NCBI RefSeq assembly: GCF_000471905.2
Contig: NW_006499563.1
Coordinates: 5,583,356 to 5,647,355 of the forward strand
DNA length: 64,000 nucleotides
Direction of reading: 5' to 3'
Source: Amborella trichopoda
Taxonomy: Eukaryota > Streptophyta > Magnoliopsida > Amborellales > Amborellaceae
Shown: piece by piece, positions 1-10,991 of the stretch
How the letters are laid out: every line of letters begins with the position of its first letter
Numbering within the stretch: position 1 is the stretch's first letter
Made by a program: the position numbers and the translations under genes
The notes under the pieces: model-generated
Told to the model about the DNA's origin: nothing
Databases searched by the model: none
The model's input: only the letters and a program-made list of their open reading frames with translations

Positions 1-470
1 TCACCCCATGGTCCGTGCCGCATGACTTTAAATTGTACAACCATGGTCCACACTACATGACCTTAAACTGCATAGCTGTAGTCTGTGCTGCATGAATTTA
101 AACTGCACAGCCATAGTCTGAGCCGCATGATCTTAAACTACGTAACCTTGGTCCAAACTATATGACCCTAAACTGTAGCGGAGGTCTAGTTGCACAACCT
201 TAAACTGCATAGTCCTAGTTACATGACATTAAACTGCATAACCACGGTCCAAGCTATATGAGGTTAAACCATAATGCATGTCCCGGCCGCATGACATTAA
301 ACTGCTCAGCCTTGGTCCAACCTATATGACCCTAAACTGTAGCGGAAGCCTAGTTGCATGACCATAAAGTGCATGGTCCTAGCTCCATGACTTTAAAACT
401 GCGTCGCAATGGTTCGAGCTACAAGACCTTTAAACTGTAACGCACAGCGCGACAAATAGTCCATGCGTAT
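1..470. repeat. Tandem array of a degenerate ~35-bp unit (TR35)
   Basis: About a dozen units of roughly 35 bp repeat head to tail. The consensus is of the form CCATGGTCCAAGCTATATG followed by ACCTTAAACTGCATAA. Successive starts near 6, 42, 76, 111 and 146 show the spacing. Units differ by several bases, so the array is old or was never homogeneous. No coding frame is maintained. The same unit returns at 925-1165 and at 18757-18860, on the far side of element A1, so this is the pre-insertion sequence. It could be a satellite or the subrepeat region of an unrecognised LTR. Confidence 0.85.
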
Positions 471-924
471 GACTATAACTACGAGAGGGACCACCTCTTC
501 GCTAGATGTATTTCATCAACACCCTCAGCGGAGTTAGGTGTATGACAAGAAAAGAGGAGTCTCACTTACCCCTTTAATCCCTAGTGGGTCTGCTTCGCAC
601 CAACACCCTAGGGTGAGTCACACCCTATTGCGACTTACTATCCCCAGTGAGTTAGGGCCATGCTAATCTTTTCAACCCACAGTACACCTATGCACTGGCA
701 TGTCACCCCCAGTGGAGTTATGTGAAGCTTCATTCTGCACCCCAGGGAGTCACACTTACCCCCTTAGTCCCCAGAGGAGTCCGCTTGGCTTCCACTCCTC
801 GTAAGGCCACCGTCTTCATCTAAAAGCCCCTGCCTATGTATAGCCTTAGATATTTTTATCCTCAGGGAGTCATATCACTATCCACAGACCTATCCCCCAT
901 GGAGCTTCACCTACATGGAGACCC
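471..924. repeat. Spacer of the compound repeat with recurring CCCCAGTGGAGT-like motif
   Basis: Between two TR35 arrays lies about 450 bp without a gene. A short motif close to CCCCAGTGGAGTTA or CCCCAGGGAGTCAC recurs around 645, 708, 742, 770 and 862, usually beside CACTTACCCC. This gives a loose periodicity distinct from the 35-bp unit. The stretch appears to be part of the same compound repeat. No ORF of interest is visible. Confidence 0.5.
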
Positions 925-1165
925 ACACAATGATTTGTGTTGCATGACTTTAAACTGCATAACTATGGTCCAAACTATATGACCTTAAACTGCAGCGGAG
1001 GTCTAGTTGGACGACCGTAAACTGCATGGTCCTTGTTTCATGACTCTAAACTGCATAACCATGGTCCAAGCTATGCGACCTTAAACCATAGTGCACGTTC
1101 TGGCCACATGACATTAAACTGCTTCGCAGAGGTGTAGGAGGCATGACCTTAAAGATGCCCCCACA
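925..1165. repeat. Second TR35 tandem array
   Basis: Roughly seven further units of the 35-bp repeat, with the same alternation of CATGACNTTAAACTGCAT and CCATGGTCCAAGCTATATG halves as at 1-470. The separation by a 450-bp spacer suggests a higher-order arrangement of array plus spacer. Confidence 0.8.
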
Positions 1166-1479
1166 TACATGCACACCCATTTTACGTGCATCTTCGTGCA
1201 CGTCTCCCCTAACCGACCCATTAGTGTGTGTACACCACCTCCATTGCCTCCCTAGTGAGTCCGCACATGTGCACACGCCCTTTACATAAAGTTCCACGCA
1301 CACCTTCCCTAACCAACCCATTTGTGTGCGCGCACCATCTTCATTACTGTTATTTATCATTCCCCAGTGAATTCATTCACCATTCCCTAGTGAGTCTTAC
1401 TCATGCTCACAAAACGGTGAATCATTCCATCGCGATACTTGCCGTCAATTAGTGGGTCACCATTGTTCACCCACCATTC
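1166..1479. repeat. ~100-bp direct duplication plus CCCTAGTGAGT spacer
   Basis: Two diverged copies of a ~100-bp segment lie in tandem, starting near 1167 and 1265. Both contain ACATG(TG)CACAC, CTAACCNACCCATT and a run of GTGTG followed by CACCA. The remainder, to 1479, holds short repeats of CCCCAGTGAATTCA and CCCTAGTGAGTC. These belong to the region into which A1 inserted. Confidence 0.6.
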
Positions 1480-1484
1480 ATACA
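1480..1484. repeat. Target-site duplication ATACA, left copy (element A1)
   Basis: ATACA sits directly before the first base of the A1 LTR (TGTTTC...). The identical pentamer occupies 18651-18655 directly after the other LTR. A 5-bp duplication is normal for Ty3/gypsy integration and fixes both ends of the element. Confidence 0.85.
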
Positions 1485-2042
1485 TGTTTCTGATGCAAAA
1501 TCTGACAGATCTGGAAATGTAAAATAGTAGAGAAGGTGGGGACAAATCAAATTCATATCTGAGGCCAGATCTGCCAACAAACGAGCAGATCTACACTCAG
1601 ATCTGTGACAGAGCCAACATGATCCAAGACATTACAAAATACGATTTTTATGTAAAAAAATAGATCAAAATAAAATAAAAACAATAAAATAAAAAGAGAT
1701 AAAATGGAAGAAAATGATACCGAATCGGGCCGGATGGCCCTGAAACTCTCGAGTCTTCTGAGGCTCGCTCGTATCAGAACTGAGCCTCTTTTGTCTTTCT
1801 GATCCGGATATTAGCCAGTAAGTCTCTTCAGTATAGGATGGTTGTGCCGTATAGATGGTTATCGATGGCTTAGATCTAAGCACTCTCAGGCTTAAGGGTT
1901 GATGTTCTAGGGGGCAAGGGGTTTCTTGAAGTTATCCCAATGGTTTCTCATCTCTTTGAGTTTTCTATCTGTATCCTTAATCGTTCTTTCTCTATCCCAG
2001 GTTGTCTCTCTCTCGCTCCCATCAAATGACCACAAAAAGAGT

Positions 2043-2050
2043 CCTTATAG
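2043..2050 (-). promoter_or_regulatory. TATA-like CCCTATAAGG in A1 3' LTR
   Basis: On the minus strand the sequence CCCCTATAAGG occurs here, and the same box is at 17879-17889 in the partner LTR. Its conservation in both LTRs and its upstream position in element orientation suit an LTR core promoter. Assignment rests only on the motif and position. Confidence 0.4.
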
Positions 2051-2133
2051 GGGTCAAATCTCATTAGGAAAGATAAGCACTTGTAACAAGCAAATTCTCG
2101 GTCAAAAAGTCAAATTTTGAGAGTCACAGATTT

Positions 2134-2480
2134 GGGCGACATGCCTAGTGTCACCCACAAAAAAGTAAAAAAAAGTTCATTAAATTCAAAATATCGATTT
2201 GGGGCAAAAGGGACTGGGCGACACTGGGCGGTCGCCTAGTTTAGGTTGAGCGAACTGCCCGTGTCACCCCTTGTCGTCCAAGTCAAACTTGGTCAAAGTT
2301 CATTTTTTCATTTTAAGTGCATTCCCCATCCTCTTGTGAAGCTACCAAAAAACATTTGGGTCAAACAAGATTTTTTTACTATTTTAATGATTATTTTGGT
2401 AAAACAAGACATTTACTGGAATGACTTGGGCGACATTGCCAGTGTCGCCTGGGCGACATGACTGGTGTTGCCCAAACTAA
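2134..2480. repeat. GGGCGACA/TGTCGCCC palindrome cluster in A1 3' LTR
   Basis: Imperfect inverted repeats of the form GGGCGACA-(6-8 nt)-TGTCGCCC occur at 2134-2157, 2428-2449 and 2451-2473, with a related copy near 2217-2240. Each could fold into a short GC-rich hairpin within otherwise AT-rich DNA. The partner LTR has the same cluster. Confidence 0.75.
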
Positions 2481-2778
2481 AACTTATCAAATTTGATATT
2501 TTTCAAATGGAGTGTCTTTCACAACCTCTTTTGAAGCTCTCAGAGAAAATTTGGATCAAAATGGATTTGTTTATTATTTTTAATGAATGTTTTAGTAAAA
2601 CAGGGCGCTTACAAAAATATGGGTCAAAACAGGGTTTTCGCAGGTTCCTGGCAAGCTGACAGGTTACGGGTCACAAGGTAGGTTGTGTGAACTACAGATT
2701 TGGATTTACTAGGATAAGTATGGTCCTACGAGTCTAAGAAATCATAAAATTTGTCGGATTTAATATGGGGTGTCTACA

Positions 2779-2792
2779 ATTGCCCTCTTTGG
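2779..2792 (-). other. Polypurine tract of A1
   Basis: Immediately inside the 3' LTR, the minus strand reads CCAAAGAGGGCAAT just before the LTR terminus. A purine-rich run at this position is the expected plus-strand priming site. Confidence 0.6.
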
Positions 2793-3490
2793 CACTCCCT
2801 GTCTGTTGAGGGACAGGGGAGTGGCAAAGAAGTAGACACTCTGACGTTCCCTATCCTTTGAGGAATAAGTGAATGTCATAGACAAAACAAACATTTTAGA
2901 GTTTGTCCTGAAGTTATGTGGTCAGGGGGCACATCAACTATCCCTCCAAGTCATTGCGCTCACCGAACTCACCCACCTAGGTCATTTTTCCTCCTAGGGT
3001 TTTCGAAGTGAGATGTCGATGAGTTACACAAGCTTGAAACTCGAGTTGGGTTTTTTGGCCATGCCACTTAACTTCAGGGCTTTTCACAATTTGATTTTTT
3101 TTTAACCCTAGCATTTTCTTTGATCTCCTTAGGGTTTTCTAAGGCAGTCTATAGGAAAAGTCTTTCTATAAGAAGAGACTTGTCTGGCCGAATCCAAAGT
3201 TAGAGGCGAGGCAGCAACGCATCAATCGCGGCAAACGTGGTAATCATCATGTACGGGTGTCCAAGCTCCTTCATTTTTAAAAGTCTTTTAACATTTTTGA
3301 AAGTAGGGGGAGATTTGAAGTAGAACCCGGAGTAAGGACAGGTTACGTTTTAACAAAGAAATTAAAGTTTTGGAAAACACAAGACATACATTGAAAATTT
3401 TGAAAAGGGAAAGATATCTTGAAAAACACGGTTGGTTAGTAATTTTAACTCTTGCAACTATAGAGCCCTCTAAGCAGTTTAGCGTCATGC
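2793..3490 (-). other. A1 3' untranslated region, no gene seen
   Basis: About 700 bp with no convincing coding sequence. It is clearly related to 49050-49800 of element A2 (for example the CTCACCCACCTAGGTCATTTT and AAGCTTGAAACTCGAGTTGG segments), which shows the two elements belong to one family. Confidence 0.6.
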
Positions 3491-3494
3491 AGTG

Positions 3495-4250
3495 ATGGAC
3501 AATACACCTGACCTTTTTACTTCAATGCGAGGATAGACAGAATACACCCAACCCTTTTATGTCATACGGGGATAGACTTTTTTCGTTGAACATGGTGGTT
3601 GTGCCCTGAACACACCTGACTTTTTGGGTCATACGAGGCTAGATGGCACTGGCCTCGACTCTTTTACGTTGCACGAGTTTGATGTTAAACTAGATACACC
3701 CAACCTTTTACATCATACGGGGATAGATGTTTTTTCAGGGTGGTTGTGCCTTGGATACACTCGACCTTTTACATCAAACGAGGCTAGACGTTACCGTCTC
3801 GGCTCTTTTACGTCGGACGAGTTTGACATTTTTCCTCTCTTGGCTCTTTTACATCGCATGAGTTTGATGTTTTTCTTATCTAAGCTGTTTTACGTCGTAC
3901 GAGTTTGATGTTTTTCCATCGAACAGGGTGGTTGTGCCCTAGATTGGACTTTCGTTAGCAGTTTAGGCTCATGCCACCGAGGAGTAGTTTATTTTTTATT
4001 TTATTTTTTTGAAAATTTTATTTTTGGAAATTAAGCTCATGCTATCAATGAGCATTGCCTTTTTTTCTTTTTCTTTTTTTTTGAATTTTTGAAATTTTTA
4101 TATTTTTTGGGAACATTGGTTGGCAGTTTAGGCTCATGCCACCACAGAGCATTTGAAATTTTTGAAAAATTAATTAAAATGTTTGAAAATATTTTTATTT
4201 TTGAAATTTTTTTTGGCAGTTTAGGCTCGTTCCACTGAGCAGTGACTGAA
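3495..4250. repeat. Two degenerate tandem repeat sets in the A1 3' region
   Basis: The first set (3495-3950) repeats ACACCYRACCTTTT-ACRTCATACGRGGATAGAC and the related TCGRCTCTTTTACGTCGNACGAGTTTGA at irregular 30-85 bp spacing. The second set repeats GGCAGTTTAGGCTCATGCCACC near 3958, 4122 and 4215, with a weaker copy near 4030, separated by poly-T-rich sequence. Subrepeats next to the 3' LTR are common in Tat-lineage elements. Confidence 0.7.
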
Positions 4251-4369
4251 ATTTTTGAAAATTAATTAAATTATTTTAAAATGGTCCTAAAAACACAAGA
4301 CAACACCAAGAAGAAAGACCCTAAAATCAAGTTGGCACATTTTCAAGAAAAATGTTTTGCGCGACATGT

Positions 4370-4700
4370 GTAGTGACGCTCAAGAGACATGGGTGGTGTC
4401 GACCATGTCTGGGCGACACGGCTGGTGTCGCTTCGATAATTTTTTTTTTTTTTATTAAGTAAAACTTGAGGAGATAAAAAAATAAAATTTTTTGCAAAAA
4501 AATATATGGGCGACATCAGTGGTGTCGCCTTGGGGACAAGAGGCCCGTCTCCCTCACAGGCTAGGCGACACAGATGGTGTCGCCCATTAAAAAAAAAAAA
4601 TTATTATTTTGAACAAAGGGATGAAATAGGGATTTTTGTCAAAAAAAATGTCCAAGTCTGAGTACGGAATTGGGCAACACGGGGAGGTGTCGCCTAATCC
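4370..4700. repeat. GGGCGACA palindrome cluster in the A1 3' subterminal region
   Basis: Inverted repeats of the same type as in the LTR lie at 4411-4432, 4508-4529, 4564-4586 and 4672-4695, with looser forms near 4360-4400. They sit in AT-rich DNA upstream of the antisense gene's TATA box. Confidence 0.75.
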
Positions 4701-4814
4701 TCCAACCCTCAAATTTTTTTTTATGTTTTTTTTAAGTTTTAGGGTTATCTAAACCCGCTGTTGGCCAAAATGGATAAATATAGGATGCGTTTTGTGTCGG
4801 GTTTCTTTTATTTT

Positions 4815-4820
4815 TATAAA
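4815..4820 (+). promoter_or_regulatory. Candidate TATA box of the antisense PMD gene in A1
   Basis: TTTTTATAAAAAT lies about 130 bp upstream of a plus-strand ATG at 4950, followed by a pyrimidine-rich stretch (CCCCCTCTCACTCTTCTCTC) that looks like a leader. The layout resembles a small independent promoter opposing the element's own transcription. Functional activity is inferred only. Confidence 0.45.
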
Positions 4821-4949
4821 AATCATCCCCCTCTCACTCTTCTCTCTTCTTTCAAACTCAATTTTCTTCCTCTCACCTTCATCCTCTCCCTTCTTCATCA
4901 TCTTCCCTCTATTTTTACAGGCTTTTATTGCACCCATCCTTAGGCTTTC

Positions 4950-6720
4950 ATGGCTCCGAAGAAGGAAAACACGATCTCCAAGGGCAAGGGGAAGGTTTCC
5001 GAGTGGGTTGTCAACGAATGAGAGGAGGAGGATTCTCACCTTTTTCTTAGGGTTAGGCACTTCCCTGAAGGTCTGCCCTCTCATATCTCGTAGGGCCTTC
5101 GTTCAGGTGATGTTCCCCAATGCGTCAATGGCTTTCCGATCATCGGACCCTGGTTCCGAGATTGGTTTCTTTTCACTCGACAGTGGCCTGAGCTCATGGC
5201 TTTTTTGGCTTCAATTTCGATGATAGGCATTTTGAACATGGCCTCTTGCCATGTGAATTTTCCACTCCTTGAGGCTCTTGCTGAGAGGCTCAACTATCAG
5301 ATGAACTCTTTCTTTCTTCCAACAGGCGCGCCAATGCCCACTTTGGAGGAAGTTGCCAGGAGTTTTTTCCTAAACTTGGCCGGCATTGCATATCAATCCT
5401 CCACTGCCACTGACAGCCATTCTATCATGGGTGCGCAACTGTTGGGGGCGGCTTATTCTTCACATGGTCAGTGGGTTGATAAGGAGTTGCTGGTCCGAAA
5501 TAGAGAACAATCTCGAGCCACCGAACAGATCTGTATTTTTCTTTTTGTGTTGTTGAGCTCTGTTCTCTTTCCATGTGGTCGTAAGATGATTCACAGGTCC
5601 CTTATTCCCTTAGTCCATGCCTTCTGAGAACGAGCTGGTTACACCATTGTTCCGACCGTTTTAGTGGGCATATATCGGGGTCTTCACAACTGGGTCACGC
5701 GAGGTGACCGATTTATTGAGGGCAGTCTCCTGATTTTGCAAGTATATTTTTTAATACAATTTTTTTTTATTTTGCCCCTGGAGCTCAGTTTTTTGTCTAG
5801 TTTTGAATTCTGAAACTCATTTTTTTACAACAAAAATTTACTAGAAAAAGCCCTGCTCAATTCGAGAGGGTCTCAGTTGGGCCACACGGCCCAAACCAAT
5901 TTGCCCCAGATCATTCTGGGGTTCTGGATTTTTATTGTGTGACCTTTTGGGATGCTTTTCACTCCTGTTTTCTACATATTTGGGTTATGAACATTTTGAT
6001 GTTGTCTGTCCACGTCGAGCAATGATAGTTGTATCTGCGGCTTTGGGACTAGCATATGTCAACGACACCACTCGACCCCAGGATGTCAAATATTTTGGCA
6101 AGATTCTTGACAAGTTGTTGTCATTCGATTGTGTGCACAAGGGTCTTGAAAACATATCCCTATTACTGCCTGCTATGGGGCACTCATGTCTTACTCTAGC
6201 AGGGCACCACTTCACAAAGGGGTATTTCCTTCAGAGGGTGCTTCGCCAGTTTCGCCATATTCAGAATTATACTTCTTCAAGAGAGGCGATTGATCGTCGC
6301 CCTATCTTTCTGCTTTAACGACATTCTTCCACGCTTGTGGTCAAGGCGGGTTTGTCATGGAAGGGGAAGATGTCTTTTTCGAGTGAGGGGTCAGCTAAGT
6401 AAGACAAGCCCACAACCATTTCCAACTATGATTCTTGGTGGGAACATGCCTGCCCTCTTCCACTATGCCTTAGATCTTTGAGACGTCGAGGCGAATCTTT
6501 TGTTCCTGCTCAGGATCTCATGCCTCATCGAGAAGATGGAACCACTTATTCAAATAAATGAATCAAATCCAATGAGGACACATGCGACATTCGATTGGAA
6601 GAGGCTGAAGTCGAATTGGCTCGATGGGTGGCCTTCATGGCGGAACTCAAGGAGAAGGATGTTGATCCAAAGTCAAAGACCGAATAGCCAAAATATTCTC
6701 TTTTCTTTATTTCTTTCTTG
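4950..6720 (+). pseudogene. Antisense gene of A1 with plant mobile domain (PMD), broken
   Basis: On the strand opposite gag-pol a reading frame starts at 4950 with MAPKKENTISKGKGK, a basic opening that could act as a nuclear signal. Downstream, 5196-5627 encodes TGAPMPTLEEVARSFFLNL, which matches the PMD pattern of 'hydrophobic-G-x-x-x-(T/P)TLEDVA', and a later segment RATEQICIFLFVLLSSVLFP, close to the conserved 'RAYLLYLLGGVLFP' block. More related sequence follows at about 5935-6310. PMD genes occur both as host genes (MAIL/MAIN type) and inside LTR elements; the biochemical role in elements is not known. It is broken and is part of the fossil A1. I am fairly sure of the domain and less sure of the 3' end. 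Confidence 0.65.
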
Positions 6721-6865
6721 GCATGAGTAAGTTGATCTCATGATCAGTGTTATTTTTTAGTAGTTTTTGTTTTTTTGGTTGAAGTCTGTTAAGACAATCG
6801 GAATTTGGGTCATAGGACCAAGTTTAATGGCGTGAACGCCTGTAATAAGCCCATTTTAATTGATG

Positions 6866-6871
6866 AATAAA
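6866..6871 (+). promoter_or_regulatory. AATAAA polyadenylation signal, antisense unit of A1
   Basis: TGATGAATAAAATCAG follows the antisense PMD gene by about 150 bp on the same strand, after TGTAATAAGCCCATTTT. This is a plausible plant poly(A) signal closing the antisense unit, but AATAAA is common by chance in AT-rich DNA. Confidence 0.35.
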
Positions 6872-7837
6872 ATCAGAGTTTTGAGATACCCAAAATTTTG
6901 TTTTCTGTTCTGCTTGATCTCTTTTTTTTATTGCCCCTGTTAGGGGTCTTTTAACTTATACGTGTGCAATTGATTTATCGAAGCATAACAAGATACTGTC
7001 TTTGCACACATCTTCCAAACTGAATTTTTACAAACTCCGCCCCATAATTGTAGGGTTTTTGTCTCGAATTTCCAGCTATTGGATCATCATATGCACACAC
7101 TGGGATGATCTTCCCTCATTTTGTCTCAGGGGACCCAATCGAGAGAAAAACATTCCCAGACTGGCTAATTTTGTCATCGGCAAGGTTCACCCATCTCCTA
7201 TATGTGGTAGTTGGTAGTTATGTCTCACAACAATGGAGTGCTTGGCTAGTTTCAAGCCTTCATAACAGGCATAGGAAGTTGGCTTCGAGAACGAGGAACT
7301 CCTTTCTAAAAAGTGTTTTGTTTTTGAAAATGGATGATTCAAAGGTCAATTTGCAAAAGTACTCTTAAAAGGGATGGGCCATACAGGTTTGCCACCAGTG
7401 GGCCCTTTTGTGGTTATTTTCTTTATCAAGTTTTAACCAAGGATGACAAGAGGATTTTCTCGTGGGATCGTGAGAACTCAAAAATCTCGAAGTTGTCCTT
7501 TTACCTTTGGAACTTTTATCCTGTGCTTTGTGGATCCATAAAGAGTTCTCTAGATTCTTGCTGGACTTCCATTTTGGAGAGGTCTCGTTGTTATCCTCGT
7601 CGAAGTCACATCGATCTTCCATTCATGTTACCCTTCCACATCTTTCTAAGTTGGTTTTGCTGGGAACTTACGCGGTTTAGGAGGAGTCTTCATCCTCAAG
7701 GGTCTGCTTGTGCAGTATTGTTGGAATTTGCAAGTACTTGTTTGTACTTGAGTTCAAGCTCCTTTTTGGAGTTTTTTTTTTTTTTTCTTTTTACCTATGA
7801 CGTCATTTTCAGGTTTTCACCATGTTCATTTTTTTTC
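6872..7837. other. A1 internal stretch, unassigned
   Basis: Between the antisense unit and the integrase remains lies about 950 bp. Plus-strand frames at 7002-7217 and 7334-7918 are open, but I recognise no domain in them. The T-rich tail near 7770-7860 suggests non-coding sequence. It may be the distal part of the antisense gene or simply 3' UTR. Confidence 0.35.
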
Positions 7838-8991
7838 TTATATTTTTTCATTTTTCTTTGTAATGCCTTTCCAGGTTTTCAGCACGCTTTTGAACTCATT
7901 ATGGGTAGTATTTTCTAAGATACATCGCATTAATGGGGTCGTTGAGTTCGTACCCCTCCTGATTTTTATCTTGTAAGAATTGCTTGCATGCACTGGGGTG
8001 ACCACAAATTTTCCCTCCCAATTAGGTTTGAACTTGTTTAAAGGGTGTGGATATGCAGGAGTGTGGAAGATTTTCTTGAGTACCATGTCCCCATCTTTGA
8101 ACTGTCGAGGAACAACTTTCTTTGGTATTCCCTCTCGATCCTACACTGATAAGAAATGATATTTTGTGTCGCTCGTAGTCGTCTTTCATCAAAATTAATG
8201 AGAGCAACTATTCGTGCTTTGATCTTTTGTCCCTCATCTGAATGAATGAGCATTGGGAGAGATGATATCTCAACTTCAATGGGTAGCACTGCTTCCATAC
8301 CATACACCAATGAGTATGGGGTCATGCCAATAAGAGTCTTCTTAGTTGTCTGGTAGGCCCATAGGGCATCGTTTAGCTTTTTGTGGCCTTCGCTTAGCTG
8401 TTTCCTTTAGGGTAATAAGGTGTGGAGAATTTTTGCGTTATCCTGAAATTTTTACACACCTTAGTGACTCTTTCATTTTGGAAATTGGATCCATTGTCAG
8501 GTAATGATTGACTCAGGAACACTAAATCTGAATACAATGTTGTTCTTTATAAAACGGGCAACAAGTTGTCCTTCTATTTTGACAAATGGTGCAGCCACTA
8601 CCCATTTTGTGAAGTACTTTGTAGCCGTTACTATTAAACGGTGGCCATTTGAGGCTTTCGGTGATATCATTCCGATGATAACAAGACCCCACATGGCAAA
8701 GGGCCATATAAGTGGTGTTGAGTTGAGTTGTGTGGATGGTGCATGGATGAGGTATCTATAAATTTGACATTTGGGACACCTCTTAATGAACTTCCAACAA
8801 TCTTCAGTCATGGTGGTCCAGCAATAGCCTTGACGCCTGATTTTATGAGATAAGGCAGCTGCCCCAGAATGACCTCCTTCATTGTGTAACTTTCTCTGTA
8901 CTTGGTCGATATTTGGCTGGTCAAGACACCATAGAATGATGCCATCAAAGGATTTCTTCAACAGGAGGTCACCTCTTACCAAGAATCCCAT
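7838..8991 (-). pseudogene. A1 integrase remains
   Basis: Frame 8497-8991 includes the zinc-binding H-H-C-C region (HNEGGHSGAAALSHKI, then CWKFIKRCPKCQIYR) followed by the start of the catalytic core (TATKYFTKWVVAAPF). Frame 8038-8325 carries the typical downstream block MTPYSLVYGMEAVLPIEVEI. This is the Ty3/gypsy integrase of the element, which would join cDNA to host DNA. No chromodomain was seen. Broken; several frames are involved. Confidence 0.85.
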
Positions 8992-9310
8992 TGAAAACCT
9001 TCAAGGTGCTTCTTTATCCTTTTTGGTGGCTCCTTCAGCGTATAACCCATCTTTTAACAGGGACAGAATATTGTGGAACCATGGTTTTGTCTGAACTAGC
9101 GCATCTGAAGCCACGAGAGACACTTCCCCATCATTCTCATTTTCTAGCTCTATTTCTTTTTTGATCCTTGGTGGGGAAAGGTCATGTTTGTTCCTGATGT
9201 AGAATGGGAGCATGGTGATTCCTAGGAGAATATCAACTATTGAGGAAAGGATTGCAAGGGTGTCAGCAAACCAATTATTTTCCCTAGTTAAATGCTGGAA
9301 GGTGATTTGC

Positions 9311-9964
9311 TTAAAATATGGGATCATCTTTTCCATCTTTTCTTAATAAGGCTTTAACTTTTNNNNNNNNNNNNNNNNNNNNATTCTCGAGCCCAACTAT
9401 CAAAGGTTCATATTCAACAATGTTATTGGTACATGGGAAATTCAATCTGATGGTTGTTGGCATTAAAATATTCTCGAGTGAGCATAATATGACTCCTATA
9501 CCTGACCCGTACTCATTCTTGGCACTGTCGAAGTATAGCTCCCAAATTGAGTCCTCAATTGTGAAGAGGTTCTCATTAGGGAGATCCGTGTTGACAAGAG
9601 TGTTATCTGGCAGTGCATGTTTAGCCAAGTGATCAGCATTAGCTCGTCCTTTAATCGATTTTTGAGTAACATACTCGATCTCGAACTCGCTCAATAGCAT
9701 TTTTCACTTTGTCAAACGCCCATTAAGGACTGGTCTCTCCAATAGGTACTTGAGTGGGTATATTTTTTAGATGATCTTGACTGTATGAGATAAGACATAG
9801 AGTCTTAAATTTTGCATAGACCACATAAGTGTTAAGCAGTGCTTCTCCTCATCCGTGCATCTTGTCTCATAGTCAACCATGGTTTTGCTGATGTAGTATA
9901 TTGTTTGTCCTTTTTCATGGTCGTCGTATTGTTCTAACATTGCCCCCATGATCTTTTCTTTCAC
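9311..9964 (-). pseudogene. A1 RNase H remains
   Basis: Frame 9767-9964 has YDDHEKGQTIYYISKTMVD and YETRCTDEEKHCLTLMWSM, matching the RT-RNase H connection of gypsy elements. Frame 9311-9700 has WELYFDSAKNEYGSGIGVIL, the D-(G)S-A...G-GIG-VL pattern of RNase H. A 20-base assembly gap (9363-9382) lies inside. Part of the broken A1 polyprotein. Confidence 0.85.
9363..9382. other. Assembly gap (20 N)
   Basis: Twenty undetermined bases inside the RNase H remains of A1. Apparent open frames running through the Ns should not be trusted. Confidence 0.99.
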
Positions 9965-10089
9965 ATATATGTATAGGAATAGGGGTTTATTTGGACTAGG
10001 AGGACTAAGGATGGTAGGTTTGGTGAAGTACTCCTAAATTTGGTCAAATGCTTCTTGCCATTCATTATCCCATATGAATGGGGTATCAT

Positions 10090-10990
10090 TCTTAAGGAGT
10101 CTATTGAACGACAAGCACTTATCTGCAAGTTATGAAATAAAATGCCTTATGGCTTGTATGCCGCTTTGAAGCCGATAGATTTCTCTGATGTTTCGAGGAG
10201 GGAGCATTTCAATGATGGCTCGTATTTTGGATGGGTCCACCTCAATGCCCCTTTGGCTTACTATAAATCCTAGTAGTTTGCCAGATTCAACTCCAATATA
10301 ACATTTCTGTGGATTGAGTTTGAGTTGATTTTTTCGGAGTCTTTAAAAAATGATTCTCAGGTTGGTCTGATGATCAGACCTGGGCTTTGACTTGACCAGA
10401 ACGTCATTGACATCGTCTTCCATGATGGTGTGCATTAAATCGTGGAAGATGCTAGTCATTGCCCACTGATGAGTTGCCCCCGCATTTTTGAGGCCAAAGG
10501 GTATGACACAGTAACAATAGGTTCCCCATTACATTAAGAATGAAGTCTTGGTGTGGTCTTCTTCTGCCATGAGGATCTGGTTATAACCCAAGACGTCGTT
10601 CACGATGACAACATTTGTGCCCCACAGTGTTGTCGACCAAGGCGTCTATAGTTGATAATGGAAAATTGTGCTTGGGACATGCCTTGTTGAGGTCTCTGTA
10701 GTCGACACACACTCTGATCCTCCCGTCTTTCTTGGGTACGACCAATATGTTGGCCAACCATTTTGAGTAATCGACGGGGGTAATGAACTTAGCCTTGAGT
10801 AGTTTATCAATTTCTTCTTTGATTTTGAGCTCAAGGTACGTCAAAAGACGTTAGAGTTTCTGCCTTACAGGCTTTGCTCGTTCGTTGAATATTAGATGAT
10901 GATGCACCAATGTGGGATCTAACCCTAGCATATCATCGTATGACCAAACGAAGACATCGCGATGTTACTTGAAAAAGGAAATCATACTTT
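10090..10990 (-). pseudogene. A1 reverse transcriptase remains
   Basis: Frame 10581-10844 contains EIDKLLKAKFITPVDYSKW, LANILVVPKKDGRIRVCVDY and RDLNKACPKHNFPLSTIDAL, the canonical opening of a plant Ty3/gypsy RT (fingers and first palm motifs). Downstream sequence around 10400-10500 gives PFGLKNAGATHQWAM, the next conserved block. The order relative to RNase H and integrase is normal. Broken, as is the rest of A1. Confidence 0.88.
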
Positions 10991-10991
10991 C

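Larger units (their letters stand above)
1485..2778 (-). repeat. A1 3' LTR
   Basis: On the plus strand it begins TGTTTCTGATGC and ends GGGGTGTCTACA, so it has TG...CA termini. It matches 17287-18650 over its length, including the CAGATCTG-rich segment near 1560-1610, the AGATAAAATGGAAGAAAATGAT segment near 1695, and the GGCGAC palindromes near 2130-2475. It is about 70 bp shorter than its partner. Confidence 0.9.

Noticed and set aside
1-1484. Considered as part of A1
   Set aside because: The exact ATACA duplication and TG terminus at 1485 place it outside, and the same 35-bp unit reappears beyond the other LTR.
4749-5084. 111-codon Lys/Glu-rich minus-strand frame
   Set aside because: Shadow of the leader and start of the plus-strand antisense PMD gene; no domain.
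7334-7918. 194-codon plus-strand frame
   Set aside because: Open but without recognisable domain, ending in a T-rich tract inside element A1; kept only as unassigned sequence.
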